A stretch of 40,704 nt of DNA, from contig NZ_LADU01000017.1 of NCBI RefSeq assembly GCF_000961795.1, positions 1 through 40,704 on the forward strand, given 5' to 3'. Source of the stretch: Hyphomonas sp. BRH_c22 (GTDB lineage Bacteria; Pseudomonadota; Alphaproteobacteria; Caulobacterales; Hyphomonadaceae). Made by a program: the position numbers and the translations under genes. This document shows positions 7,780 through 17,648 of the stretch, in pieces. The notes under the pieces are model-generated. The model did no database searches, was not told where the DNA came from, and saw nothing but the letters and a program-made list of their open reading frames with translations. How positions within the stretch are numbered: position 1 is the first letter of the stretch; every line of letters starts with the position of its first letter.

Positions 7780-8586
7780 TTAGGCCGCATTCGCCCGCAG
7801 GAAACCCCTTTCAGGCCTGCCCGCCGCCAATATAGCCAACGTCGTGGCCCGGTGCACGGCCTGCGAGCGCCCCGATACGCCGAGCTTGCGGCTGGAATTG
7901 GTAATGTGGAAGCGCACCGTCGGCTGCGATATGCCGATAATGGTCGCGATCTCATGGTCGGTCTTGCCTGCTGCCGCCCATTTCAGGCACTGGGTTTCCC
8001 GGCGCGTGAGCGTTACCGCAAGGTCGGTCGGGCTGGCGCCCCTGAAGTCATGATAGGTCGCCATCAGTTTCAGCGTCAGGACATGAAGTTCCACCGCATG
8101 CGCCGCGAACACGGCGCTGACGTCGAGCGAGCGGTCAGGCGTTGCCCAGACGATCGCCCCGATGACGCCCGACGGCAGGTGACAGGGCGAGATGATGGCT
8201 CCCCCGATGCCATAGGCATCGGCGTCCATCGTCTCTGCAAGTCCGTCAAGGGCCGCGATATGCCGCCAGCTGCCGACCTTGCCATTCTCGAAATAGAAGG
8301 GTTCGGCGCAGGTGCGCGCGCCGCGGACAAATCCTGACCTCAGCGCAAAGGCGCGGTCCTTCCAGTAGGCCAGTTCAGGGTCGACCCATTTGAACAGGGT
8401 TTCCGCGAGCGGCTGGCCGGACGAATCCTGCATGGGTTCGGGGCTGCCAATGTCGGCGCTAACCGCAATATAGGGCATTCCCATCGCTTCGCCCCGGGCC
8501 GCCACGGCGTACGCAAGGTCCATCAACCGCGTGGCGATGTCACTTTCCCTGCACACTGGATCAGCCGGTTTCGTCAATTTAATCAA
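7780..8586 (-). CDS. LuxR-family regulator with autoinducer-binding-like domain
   Basis: A 268-residue regulator. Residues up to about 180 look like a divergent autoinducer-binding domain, with IAVSADIGSP, WVDPELAYWKDRAF and AIISPCHLPSGVIGAIVWATPD. Residues 190-250 form a LuxR-type HTH: LTRRETQCLKWAAAGKTDHEIATIIGISQPTV in pieces, then FHITNSSRKLGVSGRSQAV. No luxI-type synthase is in the window, so this is a LuxR solo or orphan. The longest frame starts with TTG at 8586; downstream GTG (8556) and ATG (8523) are alternatives. The gene is divergent from the acyl-CoA dehydrogenase and upstream of the dienelactone hydrolase, and it may control either. Confidence 0.82.
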   Translation of the reverse strand: MIKLTKPADPVCRESDIATRLMDLAYAVAARGEAMGMPYIAVSADIGSPEPMQDSSGQPLAETLFKWVDPELAYWKDRAFALRSGFVRGARTCAEPFYFENGKVGSWRHIAALDGLAETMDADAYGIGGAIISPCHLPSGVIGAIVWATPDRSLDVSAVFAAHAVELHVLTLKLMATYHDFRGASPTDLAVTLTRRETQCLKWAAAGKTDHEIATIIGISQPTVRFHITNSSRKLGVSGRSQAVHRATTLAILAAGRPERGFLRANAA

Positions 8587-8625
8587 CCCTATCGAATCGA
8601 GCAGGTTGCATCCGTGTGCGCGCTA

Positions 8626-8648
8626 CTGCCAGTGTGTCGGAATGGCAG
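8626..8648. promoter_or_regulatory. Inverted repeat between luxR-like gene and acyl-CoA dehydrogenase
   Basis: CTGCCA (8626-8631) and TGGCAG (8643-8648) are perfect inverted half-sites separated by 11 bp, in the divergent region. The half-sites resemble those of lux-type boxes, but the spacing is longer than the usual 18-20 bp total. Operator function is inferred from its place and symmetry only. Confidence 0.35.
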
Positions 8649-8685
8649 CACTGACAAGATTGCCGCATACGCCCGGAGGAGCCAG

Positions 8686-9873
8686 ATGAATCTCGACCTT
8701 ACACAGGAAGATAGCGATTTTCGCGACGAGGTGCGAGCGTTCCTCCACGACAACCTGACGCCGGAACTGGCAAATGCCGGCAAGCTGACCACCAGCGTCT
8801 TCATCGAGCCGCAATTCAGCCTGCCCTGGCAGCGCATCCTGCATGCGCGTGGCTGGGCGGCGCCAGCCTGGCCCGTGGAATATGGCGGTACCGGCTGGAG
8901 CGAGATGCAGCGCTATATCTTTGCGTCCGAATGCGCCCGCGCCGGGGCTCCGGGCCTGTCGCCCATGGGGCTCAGCATGGTCGGCCCGTGCATCATCGGG
9001 CATGGCACGCCGGAACAGAAGGCGCATTACCTGCCGCGCATCCTGTCGGGCGAGGATTACTGGTGCCAGGGCTATTCCGAACCGAATTCCGGGTCGGACC
9101 TTGCCAGTCTCGGCCTCAAGGCCGTTGCGGATGGCGACGCCTATGTTCTCAACGGCACCAAGATCTGGACCACACATGCGCATTTCGCGACCCGCATGTT
9201 CTGCCTCGTGCGCACCCGTTTCGACGGAAAGCCGCAGGAAGGCATCACGTTCCTGCTGCTCGACATGAACCTGCCGGGCATCAAGGTTGAGCCGATCATC
9301 ACGCTGGCCGGTGAGCATGAGGTCAACCAGGTCTTCTTCGATGATGTCCGCGTGCCGCAGGCGGGCCGGCTCGGTGCCGAAAATGACGGCTGGACCGTGG
9401 CCAAGTACCTGCTCGAATTCGAACGGGGCGGCGGCTCGTCGGCCGGTCTCGAAGCCGGGGTGGCGCGCATCCGGGCCCTTGCTGCGAGGGATGGCCTGCT
9501 GGCCGGTGCAGGAGGCTTTGCCCGCGACCTGGCCGCCGCCGAGATTGGGCTGGAAGCGATCAAGATTACCGAGCAGCGTGTGTCAGCGGCCCTTTCCAGC
9601 GGTGCCAATCCGGGGCCTGCGGCGTCCATGCTGAAGGTCCAGCGCACCGAAATGATGCAGCGCATCGACACGCTCGGCATCGAGGCGGGCGGGGCCTATG
9701 CGGGGGTCGACCAGCTCGAGGCACGCCAGCCGGGCAGCAATATCGCGCCGGTCGGCCCTTCGGACCGGCTCACCCTGATGCCGCGCTACCTCAACAATCG
9801 GGCAGGCTCCATCTATGGCGGCTCGAACGAGGTCCAGCGCAATATCATGGCCAAGCTCGTGCTCGGCCTGTGA
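8686..9873 (+). CDS. Acyl-CoA dehydrogenase (first copy)
   Basis: A 395-residue FAD-dependent acyl-CoA dehydrogenase, which introduces an alpha-beta double bond in an acyl-CoA thioester. The N-terminal helical domain begins NLDLTQEDSDFRDEVRAFL. The FAD/substrate region has WCQGYSEPNSGSDLASL and GTKIWTTHAHFATRMFCLVR. The C-terminal helical domain includes YLLEFERGGGSSAGLEAG, and the protein ends with the FAD-binding RAGSIYGGSNEVQRNIMAKL. The start at 8686 is set by GGAGGAG upstream; the open frame extends back to 8614 without homology. It belongs to the FadE-like group seen in steroid and branched-chain degradation, and is a paralogue of the gene at 15349. A TonB receptor follows 108 bp downstream. 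Confidence 0.9.
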   Translation: MNLDLTQEDSDFRDEVRAFLHDNLTPELANAGKLTTSVFIEPQFSLPWQRILHARGWAAPAWPVEYGGTGWSEMQRYIFASECARAGAPGLSPMGLSMVGPCIIGHGTPEQKAHYLPRILSGEDYWCQGYSEPNSGSDLASLGLKAVADGDAYVLNGTKIWTTHAHFATRMFCLVRTRFDGKPQEGITFLLLDMNLPGIKVEPIITLAGEHEVNQVFFDDVRVPQAGRLGAENDGWTVAKYLLEFERGGGSSAGLEAGVARIRALAARDGLLAGAGGFARDLAAAEIGLEAIKITEQRVSAALSSGANPGPAASMLKVQRTEMMQRIDTLGIEAGGAYAGVDQLEARQPGSNIAPVGPSDRLTLMPRYLNNRAGSIYGGSNEVQRNIMAKLVLGL

Positions 9874-9981
9874 GGCCCACCCTGTCACTTCCGATAGCTT
9901 GCCCCGGAAGGGCCGATTTCTGAATGTCGCCACCATTGGACAGACCCCATCCAGAGGGTACTGCCGGGAGGAGATATGCTA

Positions 9982-12549
9982 ATGACCAAGACGCCACGAA
10001 TCCGCCGATATGCCCTGCTGGGCGCGTCCCTGTTCGCGCTCGCGTCCCAGATGCCATCTGTGGCACAGGACGCCGTCACGGAAGAGGCCGAACAGGCATC
10101 GGACAATAGCTCGCTCAAGCTCGGGTCGATCGTCGTGACCGCCCAGCGCCGCGAAGAATCGGCACAGGACGTGCCCATGGCGATCCAGGCGTTCAGCGAA
10201 GACACGCTGAAACAGCTCAGGATCGACAGCGTCGAGGACCTGCAGTCCGTCGTTCCCGGCTTCTCGGTGTCCCAGAGCTACCAGGGCGTGCCGACCTACA
10301 CGCTGCGCGGTATTGGCTTCAACACGATCAACCTCTCGGCCACATCGACCGTCGGCACGTATGTTGACGAAGTTGCCTATCCCTATCCGTTCATGAATTC
10401 CGGCCCGGTATTCGACATCTCGCGCGTTGAGGTCCTCAAGGGCCCGCAGGGCACGCTGTTCGGCCGCAATACGACGGCCGGCCTGATCAACATGGTCACC
10501 AACAAGCCATCCGACGAATTCGAAGCGCAGGTGACGGCCGATGTCGGCAATTACGACACCTGGAACCTTGAAGGCATGATCAACCTGCCGCTCTCCGAGC
10601 GGGCCCAGGCGCGCTTTGCCATCCGCAGCGAGAACAGCGACAAGGGCTGGCAGAAATCAATCACCCGCGGCGAAGACCGCGGCACGAAGGAGAAGCTCGG
10701 CTACCGTGCCGCGCTTGCGCTCCAGCCAACCGACAATCTGGACATCAACCTCTCCTACAATGGCTGGATCAACAAATCCGATACAATCGGCGGGCAGGGC
10801 ATCGGCCTGACCCCGAACACCGACCCGACCTTCACCGTGCCCGGCACGGCCGGTCCCGCGGCGGCATCGGGTTTCCTGGCACCGGGCCTGTTCGACTATC
10901 TCCAGAACAATGCCCCGACCAAGGCCTCCCAGGCTGACTGGGCGCCCTATTGGGATCGCTCGGCCGACATTGGCGCCGGCCAGGGCATTGATGGCCCGCA
11001 CGAAGAGGATTCGAGCTTCAGCGCGATCCGTCTCGGCGTGAACTACACGTTCGAAAATGACATGCGCCTCGTCTCGCTCACCGGCCTCAACAAGCTGGAG
11101 CGTGAATCGGTTCTCGACTGGTCGGGCGTGCCCTACCAGATCCTGCTGCAGGACGTGGATGGCGACATCGAATCCTTCAGCCAGGAGCTGCGCCTCGAGG
11201 GTGAAACCGGCCGGGTCAACTGGCTGGTCGGCGCCTATTACGGCAAGGACGAGACGACTGACGGCAACCGCACGCTGCTGCGTGACAACGCCAACTCCAA
11301 CTTCGTCAGCACGGCTGCCTACCTGCTGACCGTGAACCCGGCTGCGCTTGGCTTCCCGCCGGAGATCGCCGGTCTCGTCTCCGCCGTGAACGTCGACCCG
11401 GAAACCGGCCTGCCCTACACGGCGGCAGAACTGCTGAACTCGTTCCAGACCTATTATGATACCGGCGATTTCCAGTCGACGACGCAGAGCATCTTCGCCA
11501 ATGCCGACTGGGAAATCACTCCGGAATTCTCGCTGACGACCGGCATTCGCTACACCAAGGACAGCCAGGAATATGTGGGCTGTTCCGGCGACGTGGATGG
11601 GTCGATGCAGCCGAACGTCAACGTCTTCAACCGCGTGTTCTTCTCGGCGCTGTATGGCCTGGCCGTTCCGCCGGCTGCGCTCACCGAGAATGGCTGCAAC
11701 ACGTATGACCTTGCCACCAACTCCTTCGGGCCGGTCGAGTCCGACACGGACGAGGACAATGTCAGCTGGCGGGTTGTCGGCAACTGGACACCACGTGACA
11801 ACATGCTGCTCTTCGCCTCGGTGACCCAGGGCTACAAGTCGGCCTCGACGCCGGTGAACGCCGCGTCGAAATCCGAGCAGAACGCCCCGGCCACGCAGGA
11901 AAGCCTGCTGGCCTACGAAACCGGCATCAAGGCGCAATTCTTCAACCAGCGCCTCCAGACCAATGCGTCGCTGTTCTTCTATGATTACGAGGACAAGCAG
12001 GTCGCGGCCTTCTTCCCGGACCCGATCTACCGCGCCCTCTCGCGCCTGCAGAACGTCCCGAAGTCGGAGGCCTATGGCGCCGAAGCGGAACTGACCTGGC
12101 TGATCAGCGAGAACCTGACAGCCATGGGCGGCCTGACGCTGCTGCAGACCGAAATCAAGGAATTTGACACCTCGGATGCCTTCGGCCTGCCAACCAGCAA
12201 TGCAGGTGACCCCTTCCTCTACAGCCCGGAAACATCGGCCAGCCTCGCGCTGCTCTATGACCGGCAGATGACGACGGAACTTGGCCTGCGTGCCTCGCTA
12301 TCCGGCCGCTGGCAGAGCGACTCGACCGCTGGTGACCCGGATGATCCGCTCTATGACATCGACTCCTACGGCGTCCTGAATGGCTCGGTCGGTCTCTATT
12401 CAATAAACAATAACTGGGAACTGTCAGTGTGGGGCCAGAACCTCACCGATGAATATTACTGGCAGCAGATCACATCGAACGCCAACGTCGTCCTGCGTTT
12501 CGCAGGCATGCCACGGACTTATGGTGCCTCTCTCACGTACCGGTTCTAG
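9982..12549 (+). CDS. TonB-dependent outer-membrane receptor (first)
   Basis: A TonB-dependent receptor of about 855 residues for active uptake across the outer membrane. A signal peptide (IRRYALLGASLFALASQ, then AQDA) is followed by a TonB-box-like segment GSIVVTAQRREES. The plug has QDVPMAIQAFSEDTLKQL and RGIGFN, and VEVLKGPQGTLFGRNTTAG is the classic plug end. The long barrel ends in a terminal aromatic, LTYRF. This plug type (FecA/CirA-like group abundant in sphingomonads and Hyphomonadaceae) does not show the substrate. Two in-frame ATGs (9976, 9982) follow AGGAG; the second has better spacing. The position after an acyl-CoA dehydrogenase suggests uptake of a lipid or aromatic substrate. 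It ends at a strong terminator. Confidence 0.9.
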   Translation: MTKTPRIRRYALLGASLFALASQMPSVAQDAVTEEAEQASDNSSLKLGSIVVTAQRREESAQDVPMAIQAFSEDTLKQLRIDSVEDLQSVVPGFSVSQSYQGVPTYTLRGIGFNTINLSATSTVGTYVDEVAYPYPFMNSGPVFDISRVEVLKGPQGTLFGRNTTAGLINMVTNKPSDEFEAQVTADVGNYDTWNLEGMINLPLSERAQARFAIRSENSDKGWQKSITRGEDRGTKEKLGYRAALALQPTDNLDINLSYNGWINKSDTIGGQGIGLTPNTDPTFTVPGTAGPAAASGFLAPGLFDYLQNNAPTKASQADWAPYWDRSADIGAGQGIDGPHEEDSSFSAIRLGVNYTFENDMRLVSLTGLNKLERESVLDWSGVPYQILLQDVDGDIESFSQELRLEGETGRVNWLVGAYYGKDETTDGNRTLLRDNANSNFVSTAAYLLTVNPAALGFPPEIAGLVSAVNVDPETGLPYTAAELLNSFQTYYDTGDFQSTTQSIFANADWEITPEFSLTTGIRYTKDSQEYVGCSGDVDGSMQPNVNVFNRVFFSALYGLAVPPAALTENGCNTYDLATNSFGPVESDTDEDNVSWRVVGNWTPRDNMLLFASVTQGYKSASTPVNAASKSEQNAPATQESLLAYETGIKAQFFNQRLQTNASLFFYDYEDKQVAAFFPDPIYRALSRLQNVPKSEAYGAEAELTWLISENLTAMGGLTLLQTEIKEFDTSDAFGLPTSNAGDPFLYSPETSASLALLYDRQMTTELGLRASLSGRWQSDSTAGDPDDPLYDIDSYGVLNGSVGLYSINNNWELSVWGQNLTDEYYWQQITSNANVVLRFAGMPRTYGASLTYRF

Positions 12550-12579
12550 GACCGGAAAGCGTTTCCTCCCCTGGCATCG

Positions 12580-12615
12580 CGGCCACGATCCTTCCGGGAT
12601 CGTGGCCGTTTTTTT
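12580..12615 (+). terminator. Intrinsic terminator after the TonB receptor
   Basis: A perfect stem of 11-12 bp (CGGCCACGATCC with GGATCGTGGCCG) is followed by seven T residues. It lies 30 bp after the receptor stop and 19 bp before the end of the convergent crotonase gene. Confidence 0.9.
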
Positions 12616-12633
12616 GGGGGGGCACGCACCAGA

Positions 12634-13497
12634 CTAGTCGGCGTCCCACCAGGGATAGCCGTCCGGCATGTCAGCCGAGACCTTCCCGGGAAAATGCGGC
12701 GCGCGTTTCTCGAGGAATGACGTGACGCCTTCCTTCACGTCCGGCGAGGATCCGAGCGTCAGCGCAAATTGTCCGTCGACCTTGAGCAGGTCAAACGGAT
12801 GCGCCGTCGGCCCGAACCGCCAGAGCAACTGCCGCACCAGCGCGACCGAGACCGGCGCGGAATTGCGGGCAATCTCATCGACGATGCGCTTGGCTGCGGG
12901 CAGCAAGTCTTCCGGCGGATGGATCTCGCTGATCAGGCCGCCGGCCAGGGCCTCCTCGGCGCCGAACACGCGGCCTGTCATGCACCAGCGCAGCGCCTGC
13001 GGCAGGCCGACCAGCTGCGGCAGGAACCAGGCGCTTCCCGCTTCCGGCGGAAGGCCGCGCTGGGCAAACACAAAGCCGAACTTCGCCCTGTCCGATGCGA
13101 TCTTGATATCGGTTGGCAGCGCCAGTGTCAGGCCGACCCCGACCGCCGCCCCGTTAAAGGCGGCGATCACGGGCTTGCGGCAATTATAGAGCGCGCCGAT
13201 GAAGCCGGCGCCGTCGCGCGGCTTTCCCGGTTCCGGCGTTCCGAAATTTTTCGCGCCCGTGCCGCTCCTTGTGTCGAACGCATCGGCGCCGTCGGAAATG
13301 TCGGCGCCTGCGCAGAAGTGACGCCCGGCCCCGGTCAGGATGATGCCGCGCACATCGTCGTCTGCGTCACAGGCATTTACCGCATCGGCCAGTTCCTGGC
13401 CAAGCTGCGCGGTGAACGCGTTCAGCTTCTCGGGCCGGTTCAGGGTGATGATGGCCGCCGGGCCATCCTTTTCCAGAAGGATCTGCTCGTAGGCCAT
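12634..13497 (-). CDS. Enoyl-CoA hydratase/isomerase (crotonase) family protein
   Basis: A 287-residue crotonase-fold protein, the last gene of a leftward five-gene operon. Family features are ITLNRPEKLNAFTAQLGQEL, the oxyanion-hole segment GAGRHFCAGADI, and KPVIAAFNGAAVGVGLTLAL. The two glutamates that catalyse hydration in standard enoyl-CoA hydratases are not at their usual places (GVGLTL and FVFAQRGLPPE here). The RGLPPEAGSAWFLPQLVG motif is typical of a side group found in sterol and cyclic-acid degraders, so the reaction may be hydrolysis or isomerisation. The open frame begins with TTG at 13500; the ATG at 13497 is preferred. Confidence 0.85.
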   Translation of the reverse strand: MAYEQILLEKDGPAAIITLNRPEKLNAFTAQLGQELADAVNACDADDDVRGIILTGAGRHFCAGADISDGADAFDTRSGTGAKNFGTPEPGKPRDGAGFIGALYNCRKPVIAAFNGAAVGVGLTLALPTDIKIASDRAKFGFVFAQRGLPPEAGSAWFLPQLVGLPQALRWCMTGRVFGAEEALAGGLISEIHPPEDLLPAAKRIVDEIARNSAPVSVALVRQLLWRFGPTAHPFDLLKVDGQFALTLGSSPDVKEGVTSFLEKRAPHFPGKVSADMPDGYPWWDAD

Positions 13498-13515
13498 CAA
13501 ATATCCATCCTGTTC

Positions 13516-14535
<1,020 letters not shown>

Positions 14536-15330
14536 TCAGGTATCCCAGTGATCGGTGAAGCGGATCGTGCCCTTGGCAAGGCCGTCCTGCACGATGTCCA
14601 TGCCGCCTGACTTGATCATCCATTCGAGCCGGTGGTCGCGGTACTGGCGCTTGAACAGGCCGGCTTCGACCGCCGCGCTGACCATCTGCATGCCTGTGAT
14701 CGAAGCGCGCGATTCCGCGTCGGTCTGGCTGACGCTGTCGCGCCCGTTCGCGCGCGCCATCCAGGCATCCAGCCGGGACCCCGCCACAGGCGTGTAGCCG
14801 AACCCGTCCGCCGCATTGAGGTAGGGAATGACGCTTAGGTCGGCGCGGCCGAAATCATCGCCGCTGAACCAGTCATCCTCATCCAGTTTCCCGTCCAGCC
14901 AGGCCATGAAGCCGGCAATCTGCTGACCTGCCCTGGCTTCAATCACCTTGCGGACCGCCTCGTCGCCGCGCCTGAAGAAATGCAGCTCGCCGAGGCCCCA
15001 TGTGATCGCCTCGAAATGCGTGTCCATCACGTCCTCGATCTGCCGCGCGTGTGCCCGTGCGGCCGGTGCCTCGGGCAGCAGCGGCGGCTGCGGCCACTTG
15101 TCCTCGATATACTCGAGGATCACCGTGGAATCGAAGATCGCCGTGTCGCCGTGGATCAGCGCGGGCACTTCGCGGCGCGGGTTGGCATCGGCGAATTCGC
15201 CTTTTGTGTGCCCCGCACCGATACCTTCCGGCATGCGCGCCTCGAAAGGCAGGCCCTTTTCCCGCAGCGCAATCTTGACCTTCTGCGCATAGGGCGACAG
15301 CGGATGTTCATAGAGGACGAGTATGGGCAT
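14536..15330 (-). CDS. Glutathione S-transferase family protein
   Basis: A 264-residue protein with an N-terminal thioredoxin-fold GST domain (LVLYEHPLSPYAQKVKIALR, NPRREVPALIHGDTAIFDST, ILEYIEDKWPQPPLLP) and a C-terminal helical domain (DFGRADLSVIPYLNAADGFG). After the usual GST end (about residue 205) it has a tail of some 55 residues that ordinary short GSTs lack. The substrate is unknown; related proteins take part in ether cleavage, dehalogenation or maleylacetoacetate-type isomerisation in catabolic operons. The start has CGGAG upstream. It begins 18 bp after the acyl-CoA dehydrogenase stop. Confidence 0.85.
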   Translation of the reverse strand: MPILVLYEHPLSPYAQKVKIALREKGLPFEARMPEGIGAGHTKGEFADANPRREVPALIHGDTAIFDSTVILEYIEDKWPQPPLLPEAPAARAHARQIEDVMDTHFEAITWGLGELHFFRRGDEAVRKVIEARAGQQIAGFMAWLDGKLDEDDWFSGDDFGRADLSVIPYLNAADGFGYTPVAGSRLDAWMARANGRDSVSQTDAESRASITGMQMVSAAVEAGLFKRQYRDHRLEWMIKSGGMDIVQDGLAKGTIRFTDHWDT

Positions 15331-15348
15331 TATTGCTCCGTGTTGCGA

Positions 15349-16554
15349 TCAAAGGCCCAGCTGTGCCTTGGCGAGGATGTTGCGCTGGATTTCATTTGAG
15401 CCGGCATAGATCGAGCCGGCCCGGTCATTGAAGTATTTCGCGGCCACGGTGACGGCGCTCTCCGGGCCGACCAGCGCGCCCGAATTGGACGGGGCATTGA
15501 CGACCGGCCCGCCGGGGCGGGTATGGTGCGGCTGGAAGGGGGCGGCATGCGCGCCAGCCACCTCGAGCGCGAGTTCGGTTATGTGCTGGCTGAGCTCCGT
15601 GCCCCGGATCTTCATCATCGACGCCTTGAGGCCGGGCGAGCCGCCGCCGGCCAGCTCTGACATCATCATCAGTTCGGCCGCTTCGAGCGCCGAGACATCG
15701 GCTTCCGCCCAGGACAGCCTGGTCGCCATGTCCGCTCCCATGCCGGCCTCGGCGGCAGTGCGGCGCAGCGCCCGCAGGCGCGCCAGCAGGCGCGGGCCGT
15801 AGCTAGAGCCGCCGCGCTCGAACTCGAGCAGGTATTTCGCCACCGTCCAGCCCTCGTTGACCTTGCCGACCACGTTCGCCTTCGGCACCCGCACATCGTC
15901 GAAGAAGACCGCGTTCTGGATATGCTCGCAAGAGATCATGGTGATCGGGTCGACGCGTACGCCGGGCGCCGTCATGTCGATCAGCAGGAAGGTGATGCCC
16001 TGCTGCGGCTTGCCGCTGGCATCGGTGCGCACCAGGCAGAACATCATGTTCGCCTCGTGCGCATGCGTCGTCCAGATCTTCGATCCGTTGCAGATGAAAT
16101 CATCGCCATCCGCCCGGGCCGACATGGTCAGCTGCGCGAGGTCGGACCCGGCATGCGGCTCGGAATAGCCCTGGCACCAGTAATCCTCGCCGGACAGGAT
16201 GCGCGGCAGGTAATGCGCCTTCTGGGCCTCGGACCCGTAGCCGATCAGGGCCGGTCCGCACATGGCGATGCCCATGGGCGACAGGGGCGGAGCGCCGGAC
16301 CGGGCCATCTCGACGTCGAAGATATAGCGCTGCGCCACGCTCCAGTCGCAGCCGCCATGTTCCGCCGGCCAGGACGGGGCGGCCCAGCCCTGCCTGACGA
16401 GAATGGCCTGCCAGGCCAGCGCCGTTTCCTTGTCGCTGTAGACGCTGGTCATCCGCGCCGCATAGGCGCGCAGGTCCGCCGTCAGTTCGCGATCGAGGAA
16501 GGCGCAGACCTCGTCGCGGAAGGCTTCTTCTTCGGGATGGAAGTCAAGGTTCAC
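15349..16554 (-). CDS. Acyl-CoA dehydrogenase (second copy)
   Basis: A 401-residue FAD-dependent acyl-CoA dehydrogenase, clearly paralogous to the gene at 8686: WCQGYSEPHAGSDLAQL, GSKIWTTHAHEANMMFCLVR, FFDDVRVPKANVVGKVNEGW, and C-terminal RAGSIYAGSNEIQRNILAK. Compared with the first copy it has a longer segment before the C-terminal helix (HAAPFQPHHTRPGGPVVNA). The start is GTG, supported by GGAGGAG eight bases upstream. It is the second gene of the DUF2236-acad-gst-npd-crotonase operon. The likely role is one beta-oxidation-like step on a cyclic or branched acyl-CoA, inferred from the operon. Confidence 0.9.
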   Translation of the reverse strand: MNLDFHPEEEAFRDEVCAFLDRELTADLRAYAARMTSVYSDKETALAWQAILVRQGWAAPSWPAEHGGCDWSVAQRYIFDVEMARSGAPPLSPMGIAMCGPALIGYGSEAQKAHYLPRILSGEDYWCQGYSEPHAGSDLAQLTMSARADGDDFICNGSKIWTTHAHEANMMFCLVRTDASGKPQQGITFLLIDMTAPGVRVDPITMISCEHIQNAVFFDDVRVPKANVVGKVNEGWTVAKYLLEFERGGSSYGPRLLARLRALRRTAAEAGMGADMATRLSWAEADVSALEAAELMMMSELAGGGSPGLKASMMKIRGTELSQHITELALEVAGAHAAPFQPHHTRPGGPVVNAPSNSGALVGPESAVTVAAKYFNDRAGSIYAGSNEIQRNILAKAQLGL

Positions 16555-16572
16555 TCTGTCGCTCCTCCGGGG

Positions 16573-17493
16573 TCAGTGCGCCAGTGAAGCGGCCAGTCCC
16601 TCTTGTGTCTTGCGCAGCATACTTGCCTGTTTTTCGGGGCTCTTCCACAAGAAAGTCGCCGGAAGTCCCAGCCTGGCGCAGGCTTGACCCGCCGGACTTT
16701 GCGGCACCGGAATGCGTTCCGCTACGGCACCCATCAGGCGCACCACACGCGCTCCGCGCGGCGTAAGGTCATATTCCGATCCCAGTTCCAGCCGCTCGCG
16801 CACCGCCACCGGCAGGATCGATACGGCCGCATGCACGACGGCGCTCTGCAGGCCCTTCGGCACCCCCTTGGCGGCGCGGCCGGATTTCATGATGTCGAGA
16901 AATTCAGTATTGATCGGGTGCGGCTCGAAGCGCGGCAGCAGCCCGCACAGCATCGCATGGAAATCGGCTTCGCTGGTCAGCGGATGCTGCACGCCATAGA
17001 GGCGGGCTACCGCCTCGCCCTCCGTGAAGAAGCGCGTCTTGTCAGCTTCGGAAACGGGAGCAACAAAACGGTCATAGGCCGTCAGGAAGCCGTAACTGGC
17101 GGTTGCGCTCACCCAGTCCAGCAGGTCGACATCCAGCGCGCTGTAGGGTTCGCCCGAAGGCGTTTCGCCCTTCACACGCGCATGCATGTTGGTGACGCCC
17201 TGGATCACGCGCCGCGCTGCGCCCTGCGGGCCATAGACGCCGACCATGGCGGCCACGCCCGTGCGCTGGGACCGGCCAACCGGATCGGTCTTGAACACGG
17301 AATGGTCCCATACACCTGAACGAATCCGCGCATCGGCAAATTCCAGCAGCACGGCGGCAATGCCGCCAATGCCCAGCGCAATCGGGTTCTTGAACACGCG
17401 CCACGACACCGAATCCGGTCCCGCAAACGCGGGCTCGCCTTCGGGATTCAGGAAGTCGATCTTCCAGCCAAGATAAGTCTTCATGCCAAGCAC
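16573..17493 (-). CDS. MpaB-like oxygenase family protein (DUF2236)
   Basis: A 306-residue member of the DUF2236 / MpaB-like / latex-clearing-protein superfamily, haem- or metal-linked oxygenases that include fungal MpaB and rubber oxygenase Lcp. Recognised features are DSVSWRVFKNPIALGIGG, LLEFADARIRSGVWDHS, GVTNMHARVKGETPSGEPYSA in pieces, and LDWVSATASYGFLTAYDRFV. No signal peptide is seen. The GTG at 17493 has AAGGAA nine bases upstream; an ATG lies nine bases further in. It is the first gene of the leftward operon. An oxygenase at the head of a CoA-thioester gene set fits initial attack on a lipid-like substrate, but this is inference. Confidence 0.83.
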   Translation of the reverse strand: MLGMKTYLGWKIDFLNPEGEPAFAGPDSVSWRVFKNPIALGIGGIAAVLLEFADARIRSGVWDHSVFKTDPVGRSQRTGVAAMVGVYGPQGAARRVIQGVTNMHARVKGETPSGEPYSALDVDLLDWVSATASYGFLTAYDRFVAPVSEADKTRFFTEGEAVARLYGVQHPLTSEADFHAMLCGLLPRFEPHPINTEFLDIMKSGRAAKGVPKGLQSAVVHAAVSILPVAVRERLELGSEYDLTPRGARVVRLMGAVAERIPVPQSPAGQACARLGLPATFLWKSPEKQASMLRKTQEGLAASLAH

Positions 17494-17648
17494 TGTACGG
17501 GTTCCTTCGGGGCCTGCACCTGTCTAATCTAACAGGGTCTGCTGCGGTCACCAAGGCAGCCGCAGGGCAGGGCGCCGCCCAATTCCGATTGGTACCGCGC
17601 GCGAGTGCAGCTAGGCTGGCCACGGACGCACAGGAAGGACCGGTCGCA

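Noticed and set aside
10657..11937. A 426-codon minus-strand open frame
   Set aside because: It lies wholly opposite the TonB receptor barrel and has a skewed Arg/Val/Gly composition with no known motif.
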